DNA of 64,000 nt. Origin: Sphingobacterium griseoflavum (GTDB lineage: Bacteria; Bacteroidota; Bacteroidia; Sphingobacteriales; Sphingobacteriaceae). The translations under genes and the position numbers were made by a program. Below the pieces are notes generated by a model that was not told where the DNA came from, did not search any database, and was given only the letters and a program-made list of their open reading frames with translations. Numbering within the stretch: position 1 is the first letter of the stretch; the number at the start of each line of letters is the position of its first letter. Shown here piece by piece: positions 43,125 through 51,236 of this stretch. The DNA is taken from assembly GCF_014653155.1 (NCBI RefSeq), contig NZ_BNAF01000011.1, positions 62,001 through 126,000 on the forward strand. The letters run 5' to 3'.

Positions 43125-43669
43125 GGACGTTCCCCCTTTCGAGAGATATGCGCGGCACCGATCAGCGCCATCATTAGAAAAATGGAGATGATTTCAAAGG
43201 GTAGCACGTATTGGGTCATAAACTTGAAACCAAGCATTCTGATATTGTTCTCCGTAGGTTGGATCAAGCTGCCGTCAGCTTCCGCTGCCGCCATCCATTC
43301 GGGCATGTTGTTGTTCCAAGAAGAAAGTGCAAACAACAAAATTGCTAGAAAGACCGAAGCAAGCAGAAAGGATGGTAAGTTTGGAAGTGCCGTAAGGCGA
43401 TGCGACACGGTGTGTATATCGCTCAGCAAGGATTTGTTGGATAGCATAAAGGCAAAGATCAACAAAATAAGTACACCCCCAACGTACACTAATATTTGCG
43501 TGATAGCCACAAAATCAGCCAGGGCGAAAAGGTACAGACCTGCCATGGCAAAGAGGACGATGAACAACAGAAACAGCGCGCGCGCCGTGTTGCGAATGCT
43601 GACCAGTAGAAGGGCAGAGCCGATGGCCATGACAGCGAATGCGTAAAAAAGTATGAAGTCTACGCTCAT
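43121..43669 (-). CDS. nuoJ: NADH-quinone oxidoreductase subunit J
   Basis: 182 residues, five helices, ND6 equivalent. ARALFLLFIVLFAMAGLYLFALADFVAITQILVYVGGVLILLIFA is spread over helices 2-3, and the C-terminal helix reads FEIISIFLMMALIGAAHIS. Its start overlaps the nuoI stop and its stop overlaps the nuoK start, both as ATGA, giving tight translational coupling. Confidence 0.95.
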   Translation of the reverse strand: MSVDFILFYAFAVMAIGSALLLVSIRNTARALFLLFIVLFAMAGLYLFALADFVAITQILVYVGGVLILLIFAFMLSNKSLLSDIHTVSHRLTALPNLPSFLLASVFLAILLFALSSWNNNMPEWMAAAEADGSLIQPTENNIRMLGFKFMTQYVLPFEIISIFLMMALIGAAHISRKGERP

Positions 43670-44232
43670 GATCCTTTCTTTGCCGCCTCCTTTTCAGCTT
43701 GGAATTTAGTCCATTCTTCTTTGCGCTGCTGCACTTCCTTATCGGTCATTTCTGAAAAGCCGTATATCAAATCGGTAAGCTGCTGCGTGCTGCGGTCATA
43801 CTGGTTGGTCATGGTGATGCACTCTGTAGGGCACACCACGGTACACAGGCCACAATACATACACTTCGCCATATCGATATCGAATTTGGCCGGGTACAGT
43901 CTTTTCACACTGCCGTCCGATGTTTTTCCTATCGCATTCGGCGATTTGATCGATTGGATGTCTATACAGTCTACGGGGCAAGCTTTTGCACAAAGATCGC
44001 AAACGATGCAATCGTCGATCTCGACTTCCAGCTGGTAGCGTGCTACTTCCGGAATAGGCATCTGTTGTCTTGGATATTGAACAGTGGTCACGCCTTGTTG
44101 CTGCTGGAAATAGTCTTGGTCGCGAATGTCAAGCGTTTCGCGGGCTTTGCGTGCAGCGAATAGATGCCGCACCGTTAAGAGCAATCCCTTAACAGCTGTT
44201 AAAAATCCTTGTATGGTTGTTTTTAATACCAA
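43666..44232 (-). CDS. nuoI: NADH-quinone oxidoreductase subunit I (2x 4Fe-4S)
   Basis: 188 residues, carries clusters N6a and N6b between the peripheral and membrane arms. Two ferredoxin motifs are intact: CIVCDLCAKACPVDC and CMYCGLCTVVCPTEC. There is no ATG for the N-terminus; start codons available are TTG 44232 or ATT 44235, directly after the nuoH stop at 44236. The C-terminal charged tail (KEEWTKFQAEKEAAKKGS) is usual in this phylum. Confidence 0.94.
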   Translation of the reverse strand: MVLKTTIQGFLTAVKGLLLTVRHLFAARKARETLDIRDQDYFQQQQGVTTVQYPRQQMPIPEVARYQLEVEIDDCIVCDLCAKACPVDCIDIQSIKSPNAIGKTSDGSVKRLYPAKFDIDMAKCMYCGLCTVVCPTECITMTNQYDRSTQQLTDLIYGFSEMTDKEVQQRKEEWTKFQAEKEAAKKGS

Positions 44233-44235
44233 AAT

Positions 44236-45309
44236 CTATAAGATTATCATTATTCGCCACAATCCAGAAATCGCCATGCATACGAAGGCTGCTGGAATAA
44301 GCACTTTCCAACATAGCGTCATCAATTGATCTGCCCGAAAGCGAGGCAACGTCCACCGTATCCACATCTGTACGCCAACGACGGTAAATGATTTTAAGAT
44401 GGTCCAAAACAAACCCCATCCTAAGCCTGTGGTCCAGTCTGCCAAAAGCAGCCCACCGACATTGGGTAGTGGACTGTTCCATCCGCCGAGGAAAATCACG
44501 ACGCCCAATATAGCGACCAAAAACATCATGGCGTATTCTGCGAGAAAGAGAAAGGCAAATTTAATACCACCATATTCGGTATGAAAACCCCCGATAAGTT
44601 CCGATTCAGCTTCGGGAATGTCAAATGGTGCGCGGTTGCATTCTGCCAACGAGGCAATAAAGAAAATGACATAAACGATTAGCAGGTGTGGTGCTTGAAA
44701 AATATGCCAAGCGAAAATGCCGCCTATATGGCTCACTTCCCAAAAACCCATAAAATAAATGGGCTCTGGCGATTGGATACCCTGTAGATAAGCGATGTCG
44801 TTTAAGTTCAGTGTTTGCGTGATCATCACCGCGGCGATCAACGAAAGGCCCACCGGAATCTCGTAGGAAACCATCTGTGCAATCGCGCGGATAGCGCCTA
44901 ATAGCGAATACTTATTGTTTGAACCCCATCCGGCCATCAGGATGCCAATGGCGTCGATAGACACAACAGCCATAATAAAGAACAAGCCAGTATGGGTATC
45001 TGCCGGAATGAAATCCGGGGCCCAAGGAATCACACTAAAGCCAATGAATACCGCGACGAAGATCACGACAGGGGCCATTGCGAATAAAACTTTATCGGCA
45101 GCTGCAGGTGTGATAAACTCCTTCTGCAATAATTTGAGGATATCCGCTATAGTCTGTACCAAGCCATATTTCCCCGTTTCCATCGGTCCCAAACGGTCCT
45201 GCACAAAGCCGGCTATTTTCCGCTCGGCATATACCGCAAATAGGGTGAAGGCAGCAATAAAGCTAAATATTGCTACAGGAACTATAATATGGACAATCAG
45301 ATCGGTCAA
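44236..45309 (-). CDS. nuoH: NADH-quinone oxidoreductase subunit H
   Basis: About 357 residues, eight helices, ND1 equivalent forming the quinone site. FAVYAERKIAGFVQDRLGP, DILKLLQKEFITP, EIPVGLSLIAAVM and NRAPFDIPEAESELIGGFHTEY are conserved. No ATG is present near the N-terminus; TTG 45309 is chosen since a promoter (-7 box 45343-45350) lies just upstream and overlaps any longer form. First gene of the nuoH-N operon; nuoG or nuoD is not upstream, where a divergent META-domain gene stands. Confidence 0.93.
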   Translation of the reverse strand: MTDLIVHIIVPVAIFSFIAAFTLFAVYAERKIAGFVQDRLGPMETGKYGLVQTIADILKLLQKEFITPAAADKVLFAMAPVVIFVAVFIGFSVIPWAPDFIPADTHTGLFFIMAVVSIDAIGILMAGWGSNNKYSLLGAIRAIAQMVSYEIPVGLSLIAAVMITQTLNLNDIAYLQGIQSPEPIYFMGFWEVSHIGGIFAWHIFQAPHLLIVYVIFFIASLAECNRAPFDIPEAESELIGGFHTEYGGIKFAFLFLAEYAMMFLVAILGVVIFLGGWNSPLPNVGGLLLADWTTGLGWGLFWTILKSFTVVGVQMWIRWTLPRFRADQLMTLCWKVLIPAAFVCMAISGLWRIMIIL

Positions 45310-45342
45310 GATGACTTTTTTAGAATAATTCTTAATTGGATG

Positions 45343-45372
45343 CAAACATACATAAATCGTGGCACATGCCAA
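45343..45372 (-). promoter_or_regulatory. Promoter of nuoHIJKLMN
   Basis: Minus strand: TTG (45370-45372), 19-base spacer, TATGTTTG (45343-45350). It matches the Bacteroidota consensus and sits about 34 bases before the proposed TTG start of nuoH. Confidence 0.6.
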
Positions 45373-45549
45373 TAAAAATAGCTAAAATATACTAAAGTAG
45401 TAGATAATAAGGTAGTGCTTTGACAGAAAGATGAAGACGCCCCGCGCGTTACGATTTTTCGTGGCTTTTTGGTTTTCGAAAAAAAAATGTCGCGACATAT
45501 TCAAACCTTTCGTTTTATGGGTTGTATATAATTAAAATAAGATATAGAT

Positions 45550-46338
45550 ATGAGATTTTTACAGGTATTTTTTTTGGGTGCTTTGGCAGTGTTGTTTTTT
45601 TTCGGAAGTTGTGCTGCACGGAAGTCCGGTGCTGACGGCGCGGCAGCCGGGTCTGGTCTAACGGGAGGTCGTTGGCAGTTGATTGAACTGAATGGGCAGC
45701 CGGTACCGGCCATGGTAAATGGTAAAATGCCTTATCTGGAGTTTTCGGAAGAAGAGGGACGGTACAGTTCGACAGGAGGTTGTAACGGTGTAGGAGGGGA
45801 ATATGAACTGAGCAAAAGCAATGGAATCAAGTTTGGTCGTGGTATGTCGACCATGATGTATTGTGATGATATGACCATAGAAAACGGATTAAAGCAACTT
45901 TTCGAACAAGCCGATACCTACAAAGTCGATGCAGGGACATTATTGTTGTCGAAAGGTAAAGGGAACGTCTTGGCAAAATTTGCTATGTTGGAGGATCAGA
46001 GTGGTCGCTTGGCGGGTACGTGGGAGCTCGACTATATCATGGAGGCGGGTCTGTCCTTCGACTCGCTCTATGCTTCGCGGAAGCCAACTATCAGCTTTGA
46101 CCCAGCCACAAAGAAAGTGAATGGAAATAGCAGCTGTAACAATTTTTTTGGAACATTCGAGTTAAATGGGAATGATATTCAATTTGGCCCGTTAGGGTCC
46201 ACCAAAATGGCTTGCCCAGGAAATGGGGAACAAGTGTTTTTCAAAGGATTGGAAAAAATAAATCGCTTTGATGTGCATGGAGATGTTCTGAATATGATTA
46301 TGGGGGATATCGCCGTGATGCGCTTTAAAAGAAAATAG
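45550..46338 (+). CDS. Lipoprotein with two META (HslJ-like) domains
   Basis: 262 residues. Signal with lipobox-like FFGSC (Cys near residue 24) points to an outer-membrane or periplasmic lipoprotein. Two META domains in tandem: the first from GGRWQLIELNGQPV with STGGCNGVGGEYEL, the second from AGTWELDYIMEAG with NGNSSCNNFFGTFEL; each keeps the xxCNxxxGxy core and a later cysteine (MMYC, KMAC). HslJ is linked to novobiocin and heat response in E. coli; function here unknown. It is closed by a good terminator. Confidence 0.88.
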   Translation: MRFLQVFFLGALAVLFFFGSCAARKSGADGAAAGSGLTGGRWQLIELNGQPVPAMVNGKMPYLEFSEEEGRYSSTGGCNGVGGEYELSKSNGIKFGRGMSTMMYCDDMTIENGLKQLFEQADTYKVDAGTLLLSKGKGNVLAKFAMLEDQSGRLAGTWELDYIMEAGLSFDSLYASRKPTISFDPATKKVNGNSSCNNFFGTFELNGNDIQFGPLGSTKMACPGNGEQVFFKGLEKINRFDVHGDVLNMIMGDIAVMRFKRK

Positions 46339-46360
46339 ACAAGCGTGCATACAAAAAAGA

Positions 46361-46394
46361 AAAAAGCTCAGATCCATATCGGTCTGAGCTTTTT
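46361..46394. terminator. Bidirectional terminator between META gene and gltA
   Basis: 12-bp perfect stem, 46361-46372 with 46383-46394, and a 10-base loop; A5 and T5 tracts at the ends serve both converging genes. Confidence 0.9.
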
Positions 46395-46416
46395 CTATGC
46401 TATTTATTATCGACGA

Positions 46417-47703
46417 TTAGCGATCGTTGATGTCTATATAAGCCCTTGTGGTGGAACCTGTGTATACTTGGCGTGGACGACCGATAGGCTCTTTGTTGTC
46501 TCGCATCTCCTTCCATTGGGCAATCCATCCTGGAAGACGTCCTAGGGCGAATAGCACCGTAAACATATCCGATTCAAAGCCTAAAGCGCGATAGATAATA
46601 CCGGAATAGAAATCCACATTAGGATATAGTTTACGATCGATAAAATACTGATCGTTTAATGCGGCTTCTTCTAGCCGTTTTGCAATATCTAAGACAGGAT
46701 CATCAACGCCGAGTTTTTCCAAAATGTCGTCACATGCTTTCTTGATAATCTTAGCACGGGGATCGAAATTTTTGTATACGCGGTGTCCAAATCCCATCAA
46801 GCGGAAAGGGTCATTTTTGTCTTTTGCTTTGGCGAGGTATTTTTCGGCATCGCCGCCATCGTTTTTAATCGCTTCCAGCATCTCGATTACCGCTTGGTTT
46901 GCACCGCCATGCAATGGCCCCCAAAGGGCGTTGATGCCCGCCGAGATAGAGGCATAGAGATTGGCGTTGGAGGACCCAACAATGCGCACGGTTGATGTCG
47001 AGCAGTTTTGCTCGTGATCCGCATGCAAGATGAGTAATTTGTGCATGGCGCTGATAACCACAGGATCAAATGTAGTCTCGCCTGTTACCTCTCCAAAAAT
47101 CATGTTTAGGAAGTTCTCGATGTAACCAAGGTTGTTTTTAGGATATACAACGGGCTGCCCAAGTGATTTTTTCTGTATCCATGAAACGATGGTTGGCATT
47201 TTTGCCAACAAGTTGATGATCGTTTTGTTCTCCTCTTCATCCGTCGGGTTGGGATTCAACGACTCTGGGTAGAATGCAGACAAGGCACCAACCAAGCAAG
47301 ACAATTGTCCCATAGGATGCGATTTTGATGGGAACCCCGTGAAGAAATTTTTCATGTCTTCATGGATCAGCATCTGTTTTCTGATATCTCCGCGGAATTG
47401 CTCTAACACTGCTTTACTCGGAAGTTCTCCGTAGATCAATAAATAGGCGACTTCGATGAATGTTGACTTTTCAGCTAATTGTTCGATAGGATACCCACGG
47501 TAGCGTAAAACGCCCTCTTCGCCATCCAAAAAAGTAATGGCGCTTTTTGTGGCGCCCGTATTTTTGAAGCCTGGATCAAGGGTGATATATCCCGACTGGT
47601 CTCTAAGTTTCGAGATATCAACAGCTTTTTCGTTTTCAGTACCAATAATAACTGGCAACTCGTAGGATGCACCGTCTAAATTTATTGTTGCTTTATCCGA
47701 CAT
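46417..47703 (-). CDS. gltA: Citrate synthase
   Basis: 428 residues, type II (hexameric, NADH-sensitive length class) citrate synthase that condenses oxaloacetate and acetyl-CoA. The active-site blocks are LHADHEQNCSTSTVRIVGSS, ALWGPLHGGANQAVIEML and MGFGHRVYKNFDPRAKIIK, with FYSGIIYRALGF near the C-terminus. Complete. Single gene with a TACATTTG box 21 bases upstream of the ATG. Confidence 0.97.
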   Translation of the reverse strand: MSDKATINLDGASYELPVIIGTENEKAVDISKLRDQSGYITLDPGFKNTGATKSAITFLDGEEGVLRYRGYPIEQLAEKSTFIEVAYLLIYGELPSKAVLEQFRGDIRKQMLIHEDMKNFFTGFPSKSHPMGQLSCLVGALSAFYPESLNPNPTDEEENKTIINLLAKMPTIVSWIQKKSLGQPVVYPKNNLGYIENFLNMIFGEVTGETTFDPVVISAMHKLLILHADHEQNCSTSTVRIVGSSNANLYASISAGINALWGPLHGGANQAVIEMLEAIKNDGGDAEKYLAKAKDKNDPFRLMGFGHRVYKNFDPRAKIIKKACDDILEKLGVDDPVLDIAKRLEEAALNDQYFIDRKLYPNVDFYSGIIYRALGFESDMFTVLFALGRLPGWIAQWKEMRDNKEPIGRPRQVYTGSTTRAYIDINDR

Positions 47704-47724
47704 ATTTAATAATCTAGTTTCTTA

Positions 47725-47732
47725 CAAATGTA
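47725..47732 (-). promoter_or_regulatory. -7 box for gltA
   Basis: Minus strand TACATTTG, perfect TAnnTTTG, 21 bases before the gltA ATG. No clear -33 element. The rest of the 282-base gap to blaI holds only the palindromic operator at 47941-47961 that I can name. Confidence 0.45.
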
Positions 47733-47940
47733 TAAAAATCAACGATAAATTCGACCCCAGCATGAAATTAAAATGACACAAACTCGTCATTTTAGGCTTT
47801 TAAACGGTGAGGCCTGCTGCGTAAGCTCGCGACTGTTGATTCTAAGTCAGTCTTATTATTGTCCAGTTCACACTGGTCGGTCAGTAGCGCGATCAGCTGT
47901 GCAAACAGATAAAAACAAAAAAAAACAAATAATTTTTTGT

Positions 47941-47961
47941 TGTTACGAAATTTTCGTAACA
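47941..47961. promoter_or_regulatory. Palindromic operator, probably for the BlaI-like repressor
   Basis: A perfect 21-base palindrome, TGTTACGAAA (47941-47950), a central T, and TTTCGTAACA (47952-47961), ends 24 bases before the blaI-like ATG. Size and position suit the dyad operators of BlaI/MecI repressors, so autoregulation of the blaI-M56 operon is likely (inference). Confidence 0.65.
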
Positions 47962-47985
47962 TTGTGATCAGTTAGTATTTTGATT

Positions 47986-48348
47986 ATGGATAAGTTAACG
48001 ATACAAGAAGAAGAAGCTATGTTGTCGATATGGCAATTGCAGGGCGGATTTGTAAAAGAGGTTTTAGACAATCTGAAAGGAGAGAAGCCTCCTTACACCA
48101 CCCTGGCCTCGACGATAAAAAATTTAGAGAAGAAGGGCTATGTGCGGGCGGTAAGGTATGCCAATGCCAAGCGTTATGAGCCGATCATTTCGGAAGAAGA
48201 ATACAAAGGCAAGTTTATGAGCGGATTTGTAGGCGATTATTTCAGGAATTCCTACAAGGAGATGGTTTCTTTTTTTGTTAAGGAAGAGAAGCTATCCCCA
48301 CGGGAGCTAGAGGAGATCATGGACATGATTAAGAACAATAAATCATAA
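47986..48348 (+). CDS. BlaI/MecI/CopY-family transcriptional repressor
   Basis: 120 residues. Winged-helix N-terminal domain (LTIQEEEAMLSIWQLQGGFVKEVLD, with PPYTTLASTIKNLEKKGYV as recognition helix region) and a C-terminal dimerisation helix (KLSPRELEEIMDMIKNN). Such repressors are inactivated by cleavage triggered by their BlaR1-type M56 partner, encoded here 4 bases downstream. ATG 47986 is preferred to TTG 47980. A perfect palindrome upstream is the likely operator. No beta-lactamase gene is in the window. Confidence 0.92.
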   Translation: MDKLTIQEEEAMLSIWQLQGGFVKEVLDNLKGEKPPYTTLASTIKNLEKKGYVRAVRYANAKRYEPIISEEEYKGKFMSGFVGDYFRNSYKEMVSFFVKEEKLSPRELEEIMDMIKNNKS

Positions 48349-48352
48349 GGTT

Positions 48353-50431
48353 ATGCAATCTACGCTCGCTTACATTTTACAGGTCAACATATTGCTTGCC
48401 GTTGTGTATATAGGCTATATCCTGTTGTTGAAAAACTTGACTTTTTATCAGTTGAACAGGGGGTATTTCTTGTCGGGCGTATTGTTTGCCTTGACTTATC
48501 CTTTTTTAGATATCAGATCGCTTTTTCAGCAACACATGGAGCCGGTGGGCGAGCTGATTGCCTTTATGCCGGATCTGTCCCTCGCAAACAAGGTACAGGG
48601 CGTCTATACGTTGGAAAATTTGCTATATGCCGTCATCTCCTTTGGCGTCATTTGGTTCACACTACGGCTTTGCATACAGCTTTTTAGCTTATTACGTATA
48701 CACTTCCATTCTGTTGAAGCAGCTTGGAAGAGCTATCTCTACCGGAATGTATTGTTCCCCATTGTTCCATTTTCCTTCCTCAACAAAATCTATGTTAATA
48801 AGGAGCAGCACCAAGAATTAGAGCTGCACGATATTTTCGAACATGAAGATATTCACGTGAAAGGTCTTCACAGCTTGGATATTCTCTGTTTCGAAATCCT
48901 ACTGATCGTTTGTTGGTATAATCCCTTTGTATGGCTTATGCGCAGAGCCGTACGTCAAAATTTAGAGTTCCTGACTGATCAACAGGTACTCAATAAGGGG
49001 GCGGATCGGCAAACCTATCAGTATTCATTGTTGCATGTATCGAAGCAGGGTGCTTCGGTAGCTATTAGCAACCAATTTAATTTTAAACTTTTAAAAAAGC
49101 GCATTATGATGATGAACAAAAAACGGTCATCGAAGCTCCAGTTGAGCAAGTATGCCTTCCTGCTACCGATCATTATTTTCTCGGCAGGTGCATTTACGGT
49201 GACAAAGGCGGATGACCATATTATTGAAGTGGTGAACATCGCCAAGGAAACAGAAGTATACGAGCTGGGGCAGGTATTGCAAACAGACGATAATCCACAG
49301 TTGCTGGATACTGTTGAGGGTCTCAGCGTCAATCAAGCAGATACCTTGAGCATCGTCACATCCGGCACCAAAGAAGATGTGGGCCGCGAACTTTCCGATC
49401 AGATGGACGAAGTTTCCATTTTTTCCGATACGATTGGTTCGACACAACGAACAATTGTTTTGCGCAATTCGCATGGCATAAAAAAGGATCCCCTGATAGT
49501 CGTAGATGGTGTGAGAAAGCCTCTCGGATATGATATTAAGGTCCTAGACCCGAACAATATTGAATCGATAGAGGTATTAAAAGATGCGGCAGCGATTACG
49601 GTTTTTGGTCAGGATGCAAAAAATGGAGTGGTCAAAATCCATACGAAAAAAATGGACGGGACCGCGGTATTTTCGCTGAAGGGTGGTCAAGCCGATACCA
49701 CCAAAAATGGAAGGATACGGTCTGTCGTCGTCAAGGGCCGGGCGGCGGCGGCTCAGACCGCCGATGGTAGTTCGCTGCGGAATGTCTTACATATCGATGG
49801 CAAACAGCCCTTGATTATCGTCGATGGACGGGAAAAGACGGGTCAAGATCTCCACGGTATAGATCCCGACGCTATTGAAAGCATTTCGGTATTAAAAGAT
49901 GCCGGTGCTAAAGCCATATATGGCGATAAAGGTGCCCATGGCGTCATACATGTTACGACTAAAGCCGGTGCCGGATCTGTCGAAAATAAAGCAAAAATCG
50001 TGCAGGGGGTTCCACTAGCGGAGAGCGTTAATAAGGAAGTCGTCGTGGTTGGCTATGGAACGAAAAGTAAGAGTCATGGCAGCGATTCCTTCTACAGCGC
50101 CAACGATCCGGAGAGCCTGAAGAAGTTCTTGGAGGACAATCGGGCAAATATCGATTTGAAAAGCGATGTGGTGTTGGTTATCAATGGTAAGGTAGCGCGT
50201 GAAGCTGACCTGAAGAATATTAAAGCTGCCGATGTTTCGCAGGTTGGGGCGATTGATCTGACAGAGAAAAATAGCAATCTGCCTAAAAACATGGTCGGCT
50301 TATTGTTCCTAAAAGATGGTAACCCTAGCGCCAATCGCGGTGCATCGGCCTCCGTGTACAATGCCAAACGGAAAATAGAGCTGGTGGTTAATCCCGATAA
50401 GAAGGTCATCCCCTATATCGAACGTAAATAG
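48353..50431 (+). CDS. M56 (BlaR1-type) metallopeptidase with SusC-like plug modules
   Basis: 692 residues. The N-terminal 285 residues form an M56 membrane protease: helices at about 3-25, 38-52, 90-114 and 264-285, zinc motif HEDIH at 164-168 (HExxH) and a downstream glutamate in NLEFLTDQQ. The rest is extracytoplasmic and holds two TonB-receptor plug-like repeats (DPLIVVDGVRKP to NGVVKIHTKK, 379-433; QPLIIVDGREKT to HGVIHVTTKA, 485-538), a SusC signature-like KEVVVVGYGTKSK (561-573), and a third, weaker plug-like stretch (about 610-665). No beta-lactam sensor domain is present. Cotranscribed with the BlaI-like repressor. Confidence 0.9.
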   Translation: MQSTLAYILQVNILLAVVYIGYILLLKNLTFYQLNRGYFLSGVLFALTYPFLDIRSLFQQHMEPVGELIAFMPDLSLANKVQGVYTLENLLYAVISFGVIWFTLRLCIQLFSLLRIHFHSVEAAWKSYLYRNVLFPIVPFSFLNKIYVNKEQHQELELHDIFEHEDIHVKGLHSLDILCFEILLIVCWYNPFVWLMRRAVRQNLEFLTDQQVLNKGADRQTYQYSLLHVSKQGASVAISNQFNFKLLKKRIMMMNKKRSSKLQLSKYAFLLPIIIFSAGAFTVTKADDHIIEVVNIAKETEVYELGQVLQTDDNPQLLDTVEGLSVNQADTLSIVTSGTKEDVGRELSDQMDEVSIFSDTIGSTQRTIVLRNSHGIKKDPLIVVDGVRKPLGYDIKVLDPNNIESIEVLKDAAAITVFGQDAKNGVVKIHTKKMDGTAVFSLKGGQADTTKNGRIRSVVVKGRAAAAQTADGSSLRNVLHIDGKQPLIIVDGREKTGQDLHGIDPDAIESISVLKDAGAKAIYGDKGAHGVIHVTTKAGAGSVENKAKIVQGVPLAESVNKEVVVVGYGTKSKSHGSDSFYSANDPESLKKFLEDNRANIDLKSDVVLVINGKVAREADLKNIKAADVSQVGAIDLTEKNSNLPKNMVGLLFLKDGNPSANRGASASVYNAKRKIELVVNPDKKVIPYIERK

Positions 50432-50493
50432 GCTTCCGTGTGCCTAAAATACGCCCAAAAAGAGTTGTTTAGTTAATAAATATAGTGAGCTGA

Positions 50494-50525
50494 AATACCG
50501 TCGATGTCCCGCATCAGACGGTATT
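50494..50525. terminator. Hairpin between the M56 gene and pth
   Basis: 9-bp perfect stem (50494-50502 with 50517-50525), 14-base loop, placed between the converging stops; no T-run, so terminator function is uncertain. Confidence 0.4.
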
Positions 50526-50529
50526 CGCT

Positions 50530-51093
50530 TTACTTGCTGTTGAGGTTTGTCATCGTCAGCTCGATGCCGATGTTGACAAAGCTCTGTATCATCTTGACCG
50601 AGTGGTCGATCAGCCCGGGTAGATCTTTTTGCTCGTCCTGATCGAAGGGCCCTAGAACGTAGTCCACTTGTCTTCCCTTTGGATAGTTATCGCCAATACC
50701 GAAGCGTAGGCGAGGGTAGTTTTGTCCACCGCAGGTTGCCTCGATGGAGCGAAGCCCATTATGTCCAGCAGCCGAGCCTTTAGGTTTGATGCGTAGCGAG
50801 CCAAAAGGGATGGCAAGATCATCGACCACCACTAATACATTTTCCAACGGAACTTTCAGTTGCTGCATCCAATAATTGACGGCTTTCCCGCTAAGGTTCA
50901 TAAACGTAGTGGGTTTGATCATGTACACGTTTCTGCCACGTTGCTTGAACTCGGTGTAATAGGCTAATTTTAACAGAGACCACGTCGCACCCGCTTGTTT
51001 CGCGGCTTCATCAACGACCATAAAGCCGATATTGTGTCGGGTATCTTCGTACTCTTTTCCAATATTGCCCAAACCAACAATTAAATAGTTCAT
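50530..51093 (-). CDS. pth: Peptidyl-tRNA hydrolase
   Basis: 187 residues. It releases tRNA from peptidyl-tRNA that dropped off ribosomes. MNYLIVGLGNIGKEYEDTRHNIGF holds the catalytic histidine and KPTTFMNLSGKAVNYW, VVVDDLAIPFGSLRIKPKGSAAGHNGL, PRLRFGIG are all in place. ATG 51093 chosen because the family starts exactly there; the frame runs on 31 codons upstream without similarity. It follows rplY, from which a terminator separates it. Confidence 0.96.
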   Translation of the reverse strand: MNYLIVGLGNIGKEYEDTRHNIGFMVVDEAAKQAGATWSLLKLAYYTEFKQRGRNVYMIKPTTFMNLSGKAVNYWMQQLKVPLENVLVVVDDLAIPFGSLRIKPKGSAAGHNGLRSIEATCGGQNYPRLRFGIGDNYPKGRQVDYVLGPFDQDEQKDLPGLIDHSVKMIQSFVNIGIELTMTNLNSK

Positions 51094-51186
51094 GCCTGCA
51101 AAAATAAAAAATATGTTAGATAATCCATTATAGATAATGGGTAGCAAGACGGTTTGTTCTCGTTTCGAATTGCGTTGCCAGCTCAT

Positions 51187-51215
51187 AAAAAAGGCATCGA
51201 TTGCTCGATGCCTTT
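51187..51215 (-). terminator. Terminator after rplY
   Basis: 11-bp perfect stem (51190-51200 with 51205-51215) and a 4-base loop; read on the minus strand the stem ends in six T (51187-51192). It begins 22 bases after the rplY stop. Confidence 0.85.
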
Positions 51216-51236
51216 ACATAACCTTGTCGGTTATAA

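Noticed and set aside
47773..47967. 64-codon open frame upstream of the blaI-like gene
   Set aside because: Runs through the palindromic operator and the untranslated leader; no protein-like composition.
47986..50431. Classical beta-lactam resistance regulator pair
   Set aside because: The M56 protein lacks a penicillin-binding sensor domain and no beta-lactamase gene is present.
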